Below the pieces are notes generated by a model. That model did not search any database. It was not told where the DNA came from and worked only from the letters and a program-made list of their open reading frames with translations. This document shows, in pieces, positions 13,201 to 27,705 of a stretch of DNA of 64,000 nt. A program made the translations under genes and the position numbers. The stretch spans positions 290,001 through 354,000 of the forward strand of contig JAQGDQ010000103.1 in assembly GCA_030141605.1 (NCBI GenBank). Reading direction: 5' to 3'. The stretch comes from Tubiluchus corallicola. Taxonomy: Eukaryota > Priapulida > Priapulimorpha > Priapulimorphida > Tubiluchidae. Positions within the stretch are counted from its first letter, which is position 1. Each line of letters begins with the position of its first letter.

Positions 13201-16200
13201 TGTTAGAAGTTCATGTACGTTGCAAAAACCGCTGTATGCTTACAACCTATTATCTAATCTATTTTCTAATCTAACGTAGGTTAATGTGTAATCAAGCCGT
13301 AGCTTTAAGGAAAGGACAAGCCTTCTGTGAATTTACGCTTATTTCAATGTTCATGAAAATTTTTAAATGATTTTGTAAGTGCGAGAAGGGCCTGGAGTAA
13401 TTAGTAAAATCACTTTAAAGTCGCGATCATTTCACGCTTGGGCGCTCTTATTTTGAACACCCATTCTTCCACCAATGACGTCGTTCATTGGTTGAAGAAA
13501 ATTAGCGCACAGTCAATTTGTGTCAAATCTATAATAAGTTTTTACAAAAAATTTTCAACGTGAACATTAGTAAACTGCAGAGTCTAAGCAGGGGGCGCTG
13601 CTTAGTTAAATCACGGAAAACCATAATGCGTTTGCGAAGTCACAAAATGCACCAGTAAGGTCACAATTTTCAATTGAATAGCGGCTACAACCGCGCTTAA
13701 AACCAACTTTACGCTTTATAGAGGATTTTTGCGAATGTATTTGTTATATTTTTCTAAATCTAGGCGATAACAGTGAAATAAAGCCAACACGCTAAATGAT
13801 TTGTCATTTTTTCTCTTTAATTATTATTTAAAAACTTTCTTTTGCGCACTATAATAGCTCAACATCCTGATGCATGGTTTTAAATACAAAAATTATGCTT
13901 ATTCATACTGTAATGTTGCGAATAGGCAGTTTTATGCTGTTAAATTGAGCTATTAATGCAGCGATACAACCCATTATAAGCACAAAAGAGATTATCTAGC
14001 AGAAACTTGTGCAAATTGGCGTTTCCTTTTGTGTAGCATTAAGCTATTTTCGTGACACGTTGCATTGTTATTTGGTCAATCAAATCAACATTTCGAAAAT
14101 TCACATCAGAATGAAGATCAGAGATGCTTTTAAACAACTGGGGAGTTTGACAGACACTTTCGTAAACTGGAAGTCACTAGACCTACTTTTAGAAACTAGT
14201 ATAAATGAGGCACTTGGAGAATATATTTGCCTTTTGTACAGGTAAAAGGATCCAAAATTGATTTATCAATCATCCAATGGGAACTGTTTGCAACATCTCA
14301 GGCAGACGCACGCAAACTACACAAGATGACCCTAAGCCAAGTCTTCCTCTTGCAGTTGGATATGGATGGACTGACAGTGGCCATCTATATATGCCAGTAG
14401 TCACAATATTGGACCCTGTACTACAATTCATACTGCTTTACACACATAATCATATCTGTCATCTATATGGTCACGGAGAATCGAAACTCGGGCGCAAATA
14501 GAATAAAATGTTTTAAGACTCGAAAAAAATCACTATCGAGCTCTTAATTTATCACTGCACAAAATAAAACGAAGCATTGAATCAGCATCCGTTCAAGCAA
14601 CTTTTATATAGTTGAAGACCAATGGATAATAGCGCATGTTAATGAGACACCGAAATTCAAACTCCTGAACACCAACTGTACAGATGCAACAAAGTAGACG
14701 GTAACCGAAGGAAACACCTATTAGAAACCTTGCAGGGGGAACATAACCAGTGTATTTTTTAAGAAAAAGAAGAGGCATGAAATAAAGTTTGTAAAGGGAT
14801 GTAAAAGGGTTAAATGCATAACACAATATAAATCTTGGCTCACTCTTACATGTGTGTATCCACAGGCAAAATTTATCATGGTTTATCGTAAATTTTAACA
14901 AAAGTCCTTGTTCTTATAAACTTGTAAGTAAAGCGTGTAAAGTTTGTCATTTTTAATACTTTCCCAATAGTGTAATGTAAATAAACCCAGTGAATGAATT
15001 CTGTTATTATGGACCTTAATTACTATAAATAATTGCTAAAATGTTTTATTAGTAAAGTTGTGGTACATGTATTGCGCACATAATTATTATTGATCATGTT
15101 GTATATATATGTATATATTATGCAAATAAAGATTTATGACCATCATCAATTCTACGCTGCAATTGTGCAACAACTTGTTCAATTGCAAGATGCACGTGTC
15201 GCAAAGTAAATCTAGTGTGTACTGAACTACTCAAGTGTAATCTTCAAGCACACAACTGTCAGAATCATGCATATAGCTCTGGCATAATTGTCAATGTCAA
15301 TTCTAATAGGAAAAGGGAAGACCGGGCAATTATATGTAGCTCTCTAAAGTGTCTTGTTGCTTTTGCTTTTCTCTTTAAGAACATTGTTCATTCTTGACTA
15401 TATGTTAATCTTGTTAGTGCAAGTAATTTAGCTCTAGTCATACAGCTTGGCATACAAAGCCTTTTGTAATGTTGATATACCAGATAAACAAGCATATCAG
15501 ATTTGATTGTTATTGTGACACCCAAAGACAATTGTTGAATGACAGACATCATATGGACAGACCAACAGGTAGCTGGCAGAAGCTATGCCAATTACTGAGT
15601 CAGAGTTTTATATAACTTTTGCTCAGTGAAACATGTGTATAATCTCAGTTAATAAAGTTTCGGTATTATATATATTTTCGACCTTCAAATTACCCTGATC
15701 TTCACAATAATGTGGGTTAATACGAGGAAGGGTCCCTCGGTACATTTGTCTTCTATTTAGTATTTGAATAAGACTACTTTAAATAACCTGATTCCATGTA
15801 TTATACATGTAGTGTCCTATTTTGCTTTAAATTACTTGAAATGACCTTGAACAAAAATTTAACTTGTATGCGTGTGGGTGTGGAGAAATCATAAAAGCAT
15901 TAAAATGACAGACACTTGCGTAGAGAGGAAATAAGCCTTTTTACAGTTCCAGCGATTGATGATGATCGTAAAAAGGTCAAAAGTTAAGTGTATCAGATAA
16001 CGCATTTGTGTACACTTGACAAAGGCCTCACCACCTATGCTGTTGTAATAGTAACGGCTTTAACAGCTAACCAGAACATTACCTAGTTCATTTTTTCTTC
16101 TTCCCAAGCAAGATCCTGCTAATAAATCACTCTACTCGCAGACAAATGTATAATAAAGTAAAACCCATGTAAAAACTGAACTGATGCGACAGACGGCTTT

Positions 16201-18970
16201 GCTTTACCCACATGTCACGTGCAGGTTGTAGTTAACACGCATTGCTGTCGTACACTTAACATTTGACCTGCAGTAACTGCACATGCGTACAACGAAACTG
16301 TGAAAAGGTTTATTTTTTCTGTGAATTTTTCCTGTAAGTTTAGATATTACCTGTAGACTGCCCTTCGGACAATACTCGGTCAATATCAAAGAGTCGGCGT
16401 CTCTTGCGCAAATACCCAAAAACGTTGCGATGTTGTCGTGAGAACTCAAGTCTTTCATCTGAAAAAACAAGTCGAAATAGTGGAAAATTTTCAAGCTCGC
16501 AGCAATAAGTTAATGTGCTGATAACGCTATAATCAAATTTTCCAAAAACCCTAAAATTTTTAGTAAAAAAATACAAGAGATATGCGTAGATTGTGCAACT
16601 ATTTACTCACCATTTTAAATTCCATTAGAACTTTTCGTGTGACATTCACTCTCTTGCTTATCTTTTTGATAGCAGCCATTTTGCCCTGTGTAATGGATTG
16701 AAAAATAGCCAATACACATAGAAAATGTACGTGTACATGCAAGAAATATATAAATGTTTCTTGGGGGGATGTGTTCGCATCTGCACGTGGCCAAAACACC
16801 TTTACTGCTTTACTATCATGCTTGGTAACGAGCTAGGATTTGGTCCCGCCACAATCGTCTAATTAATTAGGGCCTCTGTATATAATATCCTCAGTATAAA
16901 CATGACTCTTCCCTCTTTGATTATTAATTTTATACAATGTTTTTATTGATTTATTTATGCAACGATTTTATGCTATGAACTTGTTTAATTATAATATGTT
17001 TTAGTAGATTAGAAATGACACTTTTGCCAGTAAGCTTTTTCACAATTTCGTTGTGCGTAGGCGCAATTGCTATAGGTCAAAGGTTAAGTGTACCACAGCA
17101 ACGCGTCTTAGCTACAACCGTCACTTGACATGTGTGTAAAGCAAAGCCGTCTGCCGCATCAGTTTGTAACTTCAGTTGTTTTACATTAACTTTACTTAAT
17201 TATGCATTAAAGGTGCGTAGACTGATTTTCTAGCAGGACTTGCTTGGAAACAAGAAAAAAATGAACTAGGTAAGGTTCTACCTAGCTGTTAGAACTATTA
17301 CTATTACAATAGCATGGGCGGCGAGGCTTTTGTCAAGTGTACATAAATGCGATGTCTGATATACTTTATCTCTGCCCTTTTTACGATCATCTTCAGTCGC
17401 GAGAACTGTGAAAAGGCTCACTAACAATCTAGTCAGTATAAAATGCCTGACTGGTAAGCTCCCACATTGTTTGTTGAAGTATAGATTGCATATTTCATTG
17501 CTTATCAATTGGATGTATTTTAATGGCAACAAAGAATTTATTTATCTACATATCTGTCTATGTATTGGTACAGAATGCTGAAAAGTAAAATTTTCTTTAC
17601 ATGTTACAAGCTACGGTCTCCATGGAGCATTTCACACCTCTTTCAATAAAAATCGGTTTTCTCAAAACGATCGATTACTAATAACTGTCATCGATTTATG
17701 ATAACTGTTGGTTGGAACATAAGAAATATGAGCTTACGATGCGCTTTTGCAATATGTGCAAACTCTTTTGCATAAGTAACTAAAATATATTGCATCGGTG
17801 ATATATAGCTGTACAGTTATAAGTAAATATCTTTCTCCTATAAAGCCGTTAACAAATTTTACTTACCAAAATTGGACGCTCAGTCAGTGTATTCCATATT
17901 TTGTGTAAAGATGTATATGTTTTTATTTTAGTTCTTAATGTTTGTGCATTGTGTATTTTGTTTGCATTTTGTAATTTTCTTATCATTTATATATATATTT
18001 TTAATTTAGTTTTTGCCTGTTTGTTAGTTTGAGTGTCTAGGCTATTAACAATGACACTATTTCTTTTCATAAATTTTTCTAAACTGGTTACATACAAAAT
18101 ATAATGTAAACAATTAATTTTATATTTAGACTATATATAACATTTTAGCAATAAAGAATTCTAATAAAAACAAATAAACGAAAAATTATGTTTAGTGTTT
18201 TGGAAATAAACATGACTCAAACAAAGAAAAAACAACTACGTCGAAAACAGTTAGAGTAAATGTTGAGTAAACTGTGGAGGGTTCTACAGGAAAAACTTTC
18301 TCGCTCAAATTTAATGAAGCCAACATGGCGGACGAACCTTGTATAATCCCACCGATGTAAAAAGTTGTGCCTTCTGGTTTCCACCTGAGTGGGTAGAATA
18401 GGTGTCTATCGTTTTCTTCTGCAAAATACAATAAAAACAATATTATAAATATAAGGTTTTGAGAGTTAACACTTATTCACACTCAAGCGGTTCACTACCA
18501 TAATTGCTAACCAGCAAGGCAGTTCGTTCAACTCATTTTAACTGTAGTTCTTGAAGTACCATAAACATTTTCTGAAAACATACAATATATTATCATATAT
18601 TTTAATGTAGAATTTAATAACTATTATAAGCCAAAGCAAATTTAAGTACTGTAATTTATTCGGCAATAGTATAGGAAATGTTTCAGATTCCGCTAAAGCC
18701 TTAAGTGGCTACAACTGCTAGCTTTAAATGGATTTTCAGGAAAGCTTTAACTGACTTGTCTTGGTAATTTTTCATAATTAGTAATGAGTTATTGTTGCGC
18801 AAACTGATGCCTTTTTCCCTGTGTTCTCATAATATAAGGAAATCTAGAAAAACTCGCCATTCTGACAGTGCTGTTACATTCCCTTTATCTTAATTTACTC
18901 CTTTTGCAACAACTTTTGTCTTATAAACTGCAAGTTCAAATTAAACTTGTCATACGTAATACCGTTACAA

Positions 18971-19063
<93 letters not shown>

Positions 19064-22000
19064 GTCGTCGTTATCGTTATTATTATCATGATCATCATCA
19101 TCATTCATTCATTATCTGGGGGTAGTACAATAAATTTTTCACAAAAAAACAAGCAGAAACAATAAAACAGACCATTAAGACAGTAAGCAAAAAAGAATAA
19201 ATACAAAAAAAGGTAATCAGTAGGTTAGTACATAGGTTAAAACATTTTTGATCTCCTGATTATTAATACTAGATAAATGACTAGCATTAAATAGCAATTC
19301 AATGGCTACAGGTTACTCTTTGAAAGGGAAGGTAATTGCTTTTTATCATATTACATACTGTTTCCCCTGCTGAACTGAAGACAATATTATAAACATTGCT
19401 AATATAGCGCAAATTAAAACCCAGGTGTAGACAATCTACATGTAGCATAATTCGATATAGTTTTAACAACAGTATTCGGTGACAGCCAGTATTATGACCC
19501 GACGATGACAACTCAAGACTACATGTTAAGCAAAAACAGGTTTTTCAAGCAATTATTGGGTTAAAGGAACGTGTTTAATAAACTACCACACAGTGCCACA
19601 TTAGAAGTGATTGCTACAGATTAATTACGTCAGCGGAAACGGAAGACTTCGTCATTGACATCATCGAAGCGGCGTTCTTCTTCCCGCTTTTGTAGTTGAT
19701 ATCCGAGTCAGAAATTTTCCACCAAGTATTAGCTAAATCAGCTTCCAATTTCATCTTTCTGCAAAAAAATTATCTTATGATAATTTTTTTTTACTTCCAG
19801 ACTTTAGTTCATTTACAACATCCTTAACATTTAGCAAATGTTGTTTTCTAAGTCACTTCCCAATCACGCATAACAAAAAAGGTTAGAAGGTCTGATTATG
19901 TACTATAATTATAACGAGCCTAAATGAACTGGCTACGGTAGAAATGTGTTACTATTACTATTGTAACCCATTAATACATTAAATGTTGTCCACAAAATAA
20001 CCAGTTCATTTATAATAAACGCTGAACTTTAAACGTCTAACGCATTCAGGCTTGCGAATTTTCTATCGCGAATTTTTGTCTATGACAGCAAACTTCGTCA
20101 AGTGACAAGAAAATGACAGAATCCGAATGGAGACGTTAATAAACCGGTAACAACAACTACATTACATACCGGTGCAGCAAGGAAGCAGCGATGATTCCAA
20201 CTATGACGATGACTGCTGAAACTATCGAGACTACAGCTATGATAACCGAAAACTGCTCTGAAAAATAGTGAGAAGAATTCCGAAACATGATAGAAATGTA
20301 TTAATTATAAAAGTGAAACCAATTAACAAACAATTTAGAGAGACTCTACAAGTTCTTTTTGACAAAAAGCAATGTAAATTTATTTACCTATGATACCAAG
20401 TGTTGCAAAAATAAATTTTTCTATGATATACAGTGTTGTAGAAATAATTGTTACCATGATGCACAGTGCTACAGAAATAATTGTTTCTATGATGCAAGGT
20501 GCTGCAGACTTGTTTTTGTGGTACAAAGTTCTGTAGAAATAGTTGTTTCTATGATACAAAATGGTGCAGAAATAATCGTATATGGTATACAGTGCTGTAG
20601 AATACAAAGGATACTAGGATACAAAGTGCTATAATTTTTTTCTGTCTGTGGTTGCAATTTTTCCATGGTGTAAAAGTGCTGCACAAATTCTTCTCTGTGG
20701 ATATAATGTACAATATAAATCATTTTCTGTGGTACAACAGTGTTGTACATAAATTCTTTTCTGAGGTATATCATGGATCATTTTCTGTGGTACAAATGTG
20801 CTGTACATCAATTCTTTTCTGACATACATTATGGATCATTTTCTGTGGTCCAAATGTGTTGCGCATGTTGTGGTACACAAAATGTTGCATAAAATCTTTT
20901 CTGTGGTACTAAACTGCTTTACTTCGCACAATGGAAGTAAAGACGTTGAAGGCATTGATTTTTTGAAAAATTACTAATCATTTACACCTACAATTCCAGT
21001 ATGTCACGACACTTTATACTTCAATTGTATATGAGTACTAGGTTGCAGCACATTCTTTTGTGCAATATGTAACAATCTCATTAGTCTTGGCAAGTTTACT
21101 CATAATTAATTTGGTCTGTATTATCGATTATCTATGACCTTACAAACAACGCTAGTCTATCACATCTGTGGTTGTCCAATTGTAAACACCACATCATAAA
21201 TAGAGGCAGTAGAATTGTTTAGAAGCAGGTGATGGTTTTTATTACAAATGTTTTATTACAGTCTTTTATAATGAATACTGATGAATTGTTTGCTGTGTTC
21301 TGCTTGCTATGTGCACATTTGCCTTTGCATGTATGCAATAATCACAAGAGTACGGGAGGACGTTTCACAAGGGGGGGGGGGGGCATAGGGAATTTGCACT
21401 GAAAATTTTCTAAGTTGCCCTAGTTTGAGGACGGCAGTCATCTCTTGGCACCCATATAGTAATTGCAGTAGTAATAGTACTTAAATGCAAGAAGTCCAAA
21501 TTATAAAAACATTTTGCCGAAAACAAACGCAGAATGTTTGCATTTTCGCTGAACAAACCCGCAGATATTTTCACAATACTTTTTTAACGTTTCAGAAATT
21601 CAAAAGAACTAATTGTGACGGTTAATGTTTTCCTTTTGCAAACATGTCTATAACTTTGCCAGCAGGTTGGGGAGCATGTACTTAACAAGTGTTAAAAGGG
21701 CTTATGAGATTTAGTTAATTAAAATTGATAGCAGGCACATAACTTTACAATTATTAAAACTTAAAAACAGGTCGTTGTATAAAAAACACTTTAATTGCAG
21801 CCAATGAAAAGAGGTAGGCCTAATGCAGTACGTAAGTAATTTTTGAATAGTGAAATCTCAAATTTTGAAATTTTAAAACAGAATTATTTGCCCTGTAAAT
21901 AATCAGCTTTTGCCCTGAAAATATATAATTCACTTGTCCCGGGAGGGCAGACTTGCCGAGTTTTAGTATAACACACTGAATAACTTACAGTAGTACTGTA

Positions 22001-25000
22001 CTTCAATTTTCGCTTTCGCAAACACGTGCAACATGCTCGCGGAATATTTTTGCTTTCGATGATTATATTAGTTTGTGATGTCACCAATAGCCCTTCATTA
22101 AGTTTTTAATCTATTATTTAAATATCAGAAACGCTTTTGCAGTATTAATTGTGTTAAAATGTATACTTTTATCGGGCTTGAAAATGGGGTGGTATATGAA
22201 AAATCATCCTGTCTTCCTTTAAATTTAAACGATTGCATGACCTCATCATTTAACGCCGTCTACAGTTTCTCCAACTTTGCTGCATCAATAAGTGCTCCAG
22301 TGCAAGCATTCTTCCGGTTTAGCTTTAATTTGCACAACATGTTTCTGAAAAAGGCTTCATAAGACGTCTCCCAGGTCCCGGCCTCCTAGCTGACTCTTGA
22401 CTCCTGATTTCGTGACGTGGTAGCAACCCCAATTGTAAGTGGATGTTATCTTTGGTGCTGGTATTGATGTTAGTGTTGAATGCTGTTACTGCCGTTGAGG
22501 CTGTTGCTAAACTATGATTCTGGTTTTCTTTTTTATATGCATATTTTACCATCTTCTTGGCATCCGTCACCCCGGTATCCACATGGTGGAACATCTGGAA
22601 TAGGTCCATCACGCCCAGGCCAGTGGATGTGCACATCAGGTAGCAACATGACTGTCTTATTGGAAGCATAATAGTTTGCCACCACCCTGAGCTCTCCAGT
22701 CTCTGGATCTAAGTCTCGTAGAGAGAAATCAGAATCTCGATCACCCTGATCATCTACGACAACATTACCAGTGACACCTGTGAAGAGAAAAGACGAAGAA
22801 GGTAAACTAAACGTATTCGTTCCCTTTGAAACATAAAAAGACTTTTAGAGACAAAGACCTTTAATTGTTTTTCAATTCATCATATTATGGTTTTCAACAG
22901 AGAATGATGAAGTTGTGCTTATCATCTTGCAAGTCAAGGCAATATTTAACTTTTTCAGGACCGCAACATTCAAAATAAGGCCTATGACTTTTCTACTACT
23001 GTATGAGCACAGACATAACTAAATGATTACAAAATATGTAATGTTCTATTCAAGAGAATATCAGCTATCCAATCATGTATTTGTTTAAACATTTATAAGT
23101 GGTTTAATTGAATAAAATTAAGCACTTTTCAGACACTCCAACTTAGCTTATTGAGTAGCTTAGTCTGATGTACACTTACATGATCGTGCACACTAATTTA
23201 TTGATCGCCTGCTTGCTACAGCAGAGTTCTGCTGCTATTCCAGGAAAAACCAACTAATCAGCCAAGGACAAATTAAGGTCGTTTTATCTTTTAATGGGGA
23301 TTTCTCTTTAAAAATAGAGTAGACTTGAGGCCAAAGTCTATCAGTGTGTTGTGTCTGGATAGTTGAAATTTTCTGCATTAGTTGATTTCACACAAGTGAT
23401 ACTGTTCATTCTTACAGTGCAAACACTTAATTACTGAAAGCTATTTTTCGTAAAAAATCGATTTTTAATTTGCCTAAGATGCAAATTGCTTTTCATATAT
23501 CATTTTGCATGAAAATCCTACAAAAATTATCAAATATAACGTAATCCCTGCTTAGTGAAAGCAGTTTTGAACACCTGTAAGATGCCTACGTGGAAGCTGA
23601 AGAGCAAGAAACGGGAGTTTTAAAGTATATCCCAAAGAACTTTCCATGGCTGCGCCCAACGATCATCCAGTTAGCTTAAATTTACACGTTTTATACAGCG
23701 TTACTGCAAGCGCAAGTTCTGTATGCAATAAGACACGTGTGAGTAACATAAAATTTTCAAGACGATTTTTAAACTTTATTTATGAAGAGTGTTTTCGTGC
23801 TTTATCCATAAAAAATTTGTAGGTGGTAGGAACTAAAGCTCTTCTTATAAATATACTGTCGTTGAGCTTTATCTAATCATCTAATTGTCTCCTGACCTTT
23901 GAAAGTTTGATTCCACATGTATCTATGAGAAATCTCTCTTCCATCTAGTGGATTGCCCCCAGCATGGAGAGACCGATTTAGAGCCAGTGCATAAAGAATG
24001 TAACAATCGTGAAGACTTCCTACATAATAATTCACCTGCAATGGGAATTGAACTGATGATTTAAGCGCTCCTTCAACGGGATAACAAAAACAGTATTAAT
24101 TTAACAGTATAGATATTGGAAACGTATTTCCGAAAGGGCAAATATTGTATATATACAAAGTTAAAGCCAGATTTATTCTATTGTAACTTGTTAAGGCTAA
24201 TTACAAAGTGTTCTGTATATAGCAAAAACGTAGTCTTCTGTAGCTTAATTGTATGATAAATAACTTTAAAGCCAATTGAATCGCTACTTTCACCGGTTCA
24301 TTAACTATGTAATTGCCTAAATGCATATGATGTTATAAAAATGTAGGGAAAAGGTAAGGAATATATCCCACGGAAAACCTGTCGGATGCATAAAAGGCTA
24401 GGAAAGGTTTTTCTCGTAGAGGTCGCCTCTAAAGTACTTATATAGTACGTAACTGTGCCCAGAGTAAACAGATACTAACAATTATTATTATAAAATCAAT
24501 GTGACGTCTAGCCTTTATTTTGTATTATTACTGTGTGTTGTGATGTTTAATCAATCGTTCCTTGCTTTTATTTTATCTCTAGCTAGGAACTACTATGAAG
24601 ATCAACAAAACACTTCTTTCTAATAATATACTTTTCGAGAACTCCCTTTAGATACAAAAAACATCAGTCTAGTGACATTAAACTCCCACATTTCAAGAGC
24701 AAATACATGCCAAAAAAATTCTTAAGATCTCGACAATAGATCTATAATACAATTTGAAGCTGCATTGTGTTAAAACTCAATAACTATCCTCGTTAACTAC
24801 CTCATTGTCGCCATAGTCATAGCCATACTCCTCCAATGATCTCCGTTTGACTTCTCTAGCGAATTTTTTGTACTCTTCGTCGGCAGGTTTCAAGAGGGAC
24901 AAAACTAAGAGGTATTCAAAAGCTTTGCGAGCGATCTGTTGGAAAAGATGAAATTATTATTTTTAATTACATTACTTTAATAGACTTGGCATCATATGTC

Positions 25001-27671
25001 AATTTATCCATTACATTAATGTTAATTTTTACTCCATTATATTAATACTATTACAGCTAATAATAGTAAGTAATATAGACGGCTAGTTCACGACTTATGA
25101 ATTTTATAAACATACATAATTCATTAAATATCCACAATTTTCCAGGAGTGCAGCAATAATTATTAATTTTTTGTTTCTAAACATTTTCAGTTTATTACAT
25201 CAAGAAACTAGTTAACGGCAAATTTTGTCTTTGCGCATTTTTAAATATGACTTTTTCATGATCTTTTGTGTCGAAATCCTAAACTTTCACGGAATTAACA
25301 CTCCACTTCGCAATCAGTAGGCCTAAAGTTGCCTGATGATTTAAAGGGATATTTGCCATATAAACACAAAAAACTATTAATAAGTAATCCACTGATAATA
25401 ACATTTCCTTGAGAAAAATGTCAACAGCCAGACGGGGAATTGAACCTGGCTCTTACTGATTATCAGTCGAACGTACTAAAAATTCCAACAATGCAGTCAT
25501 ACTAGCTTTCTCAAAACAAGCATAAAATAATAAGCCTTTTCACAGTTTTGTTGTGCGCACACGCCGTTGTTGTAAGTCAAAGGTTAAGTATAGCAACGCA
25601 ACTTAACTACAACAGTCAAGTGACGTGTGGGTAAAGCAAAGCCGTCTGACTCATCAGTTCAGTAACTTCAGTTGCTTTACGTGGAGTTCACTAAATTATG
25701 CATTAGTCTTTGCGTAGTGTGTCTGACTAGCAGGATCTTGCTTTGGAACAAGAAAAAATGAAATAGGGAAGGTTCTAGCTAAATGTTAAAACTGTTACTA
25801 TTACAATTTCATGGGCTGCGAGACGTTTTCAAGTGTACCCAAATGTGTTGTCTGGTACACTTAACCTTTGACCTTTTCACGATCATCATCAATCGCTGGA
25901 ACGATGAATAGGTTTAATACCAATGCCAATACGTCATAGAAAACCGTAGATCTACCTCGTCATTTGAATCATTTCTGTACCAATGCATGTTGCCCCAATA
26001 AGCGGTCTGGAACAGCTCGTTGGACAGGTAAACGAAATCAGGTGTCATTAGACCCATTTTGTAAGCTTCAATGAGAATTTCCCGAGTAATGTCAGCATGT
26101 GCCGTTACAACGATTACTAAAGAAACATAAAATAAAAATCATCATCGTCGTCGTCATCGTTACAGTCATTGCTTTCCTTCTCCCTTCCTTCTTTTATGGA
26201 GTACCACATCCTTTTCAAAAGCTTCATCATCATAGGTATTGTGAACTGGCACCACAGTCTCTAGTACTGTTACATGTGCCTTAGCAGACATAATATTTCA
26301 TGTTAAAGGAAAGGTCAAGCCTTCTGAAAAGATAGGCTTATTTCAATGTTGCTTGAAGGATTTAGTAATAAAAGGCGAAAAGCTGCTTCTTAAAGGAAAA
26401 TCTGGCACAATCTTAAACTGTACGTCAAAACAATCTGCTCTTTAAAATATTGAAAGAAAACGTGAAAGAATTGTTACTACACAAACATAATTTCACGTTC
26501 ACGCCATTCTTCGCTGTTACACGCATTTCGCCATTCGCTAGTTAGCCGGGCATTAGCCCCTGCATTTCATAGACTCGTTGCACAAGAAACAGGTGCTGTT
26601 CCTCTCAGTTCAGATGTGTTTGTGACGTACTACACACGTTCCACAGCTCATGAGTGAACACAGCAGTAAATTTGAAGTTTGTGTTTTTATCCTAAAACTT
26701 GTCGAGTTTTAGTACAACGCACTGAATCTCTTACATTAGCACTGTACTTCAATTTCGCTTTTGTAAACACGTGTAACACGCTCGAGGAATATTTTTGCTG
26801 TTGAAAAAGTTTGTGACGTCATCAATAGTTTAGCTCGCCCGCCGTTAATTAAGATTTTAATTTATTGTTTAATTATCAGAAACTCTTTTGCAGTATTATT
26901 GACCATAATGTAAACTGGTTGATTTCTTTATTGCTTTACTGCCATGTATTGAGTGATTTATACGTCAACGTGGCTGTTTTTCAATTGACGATTAGCCAAC
27001 ATTGTTCCGGCATTTAAATTTTTTAACATTACCGTATCTTGGGGTCGTGTATGTAATTCTAAGCTTTTGGAAACTCTAAAAATAACCCAAAACAAAATTC
27101 TTAAACTAATATATCATCTAAGATATGATCATCCCACAAATATAATTTACTTTCTTTTAAAACTGGTAAAGTGAAAGAAATATATAACATTGATATATAT
27201 ATATATATATATATATATGAATGAATGTATGTATGTATGTATGTATGTATGTATGTATGTATGTATGTATGTATGTATGTATGTATGTATGTATGTATGT
27301 ATGTATGTATGTATGTATGTATGAATGTATGTATGTATGTATGTATGTATGTATGTATGTATGTATGTATGTATGTATGTATGTATGTATGTATGTATGT
27401 ATGTATGTATGTATGTATGTATGTATGTATGTATGTATGTATGTATGTATGTATGTATGTATGTATGTATGTATGTATGTATGTATGTATGTATGTATGT
27501 ATGTATGTATGTATGTATGTATGTATGTATGTATGTATGTATGTATGTATGTATGTATGTATGTATGTATGTATGTATGTATGTATGTATGTATGTATGT
27601 ATGTATGTATGTATGTATGTATGTATGTATGTATGTATGTATGTATGTATGTATGTATGTATGTATGTATG

Positions 27672-27705
<34 letters not shown>

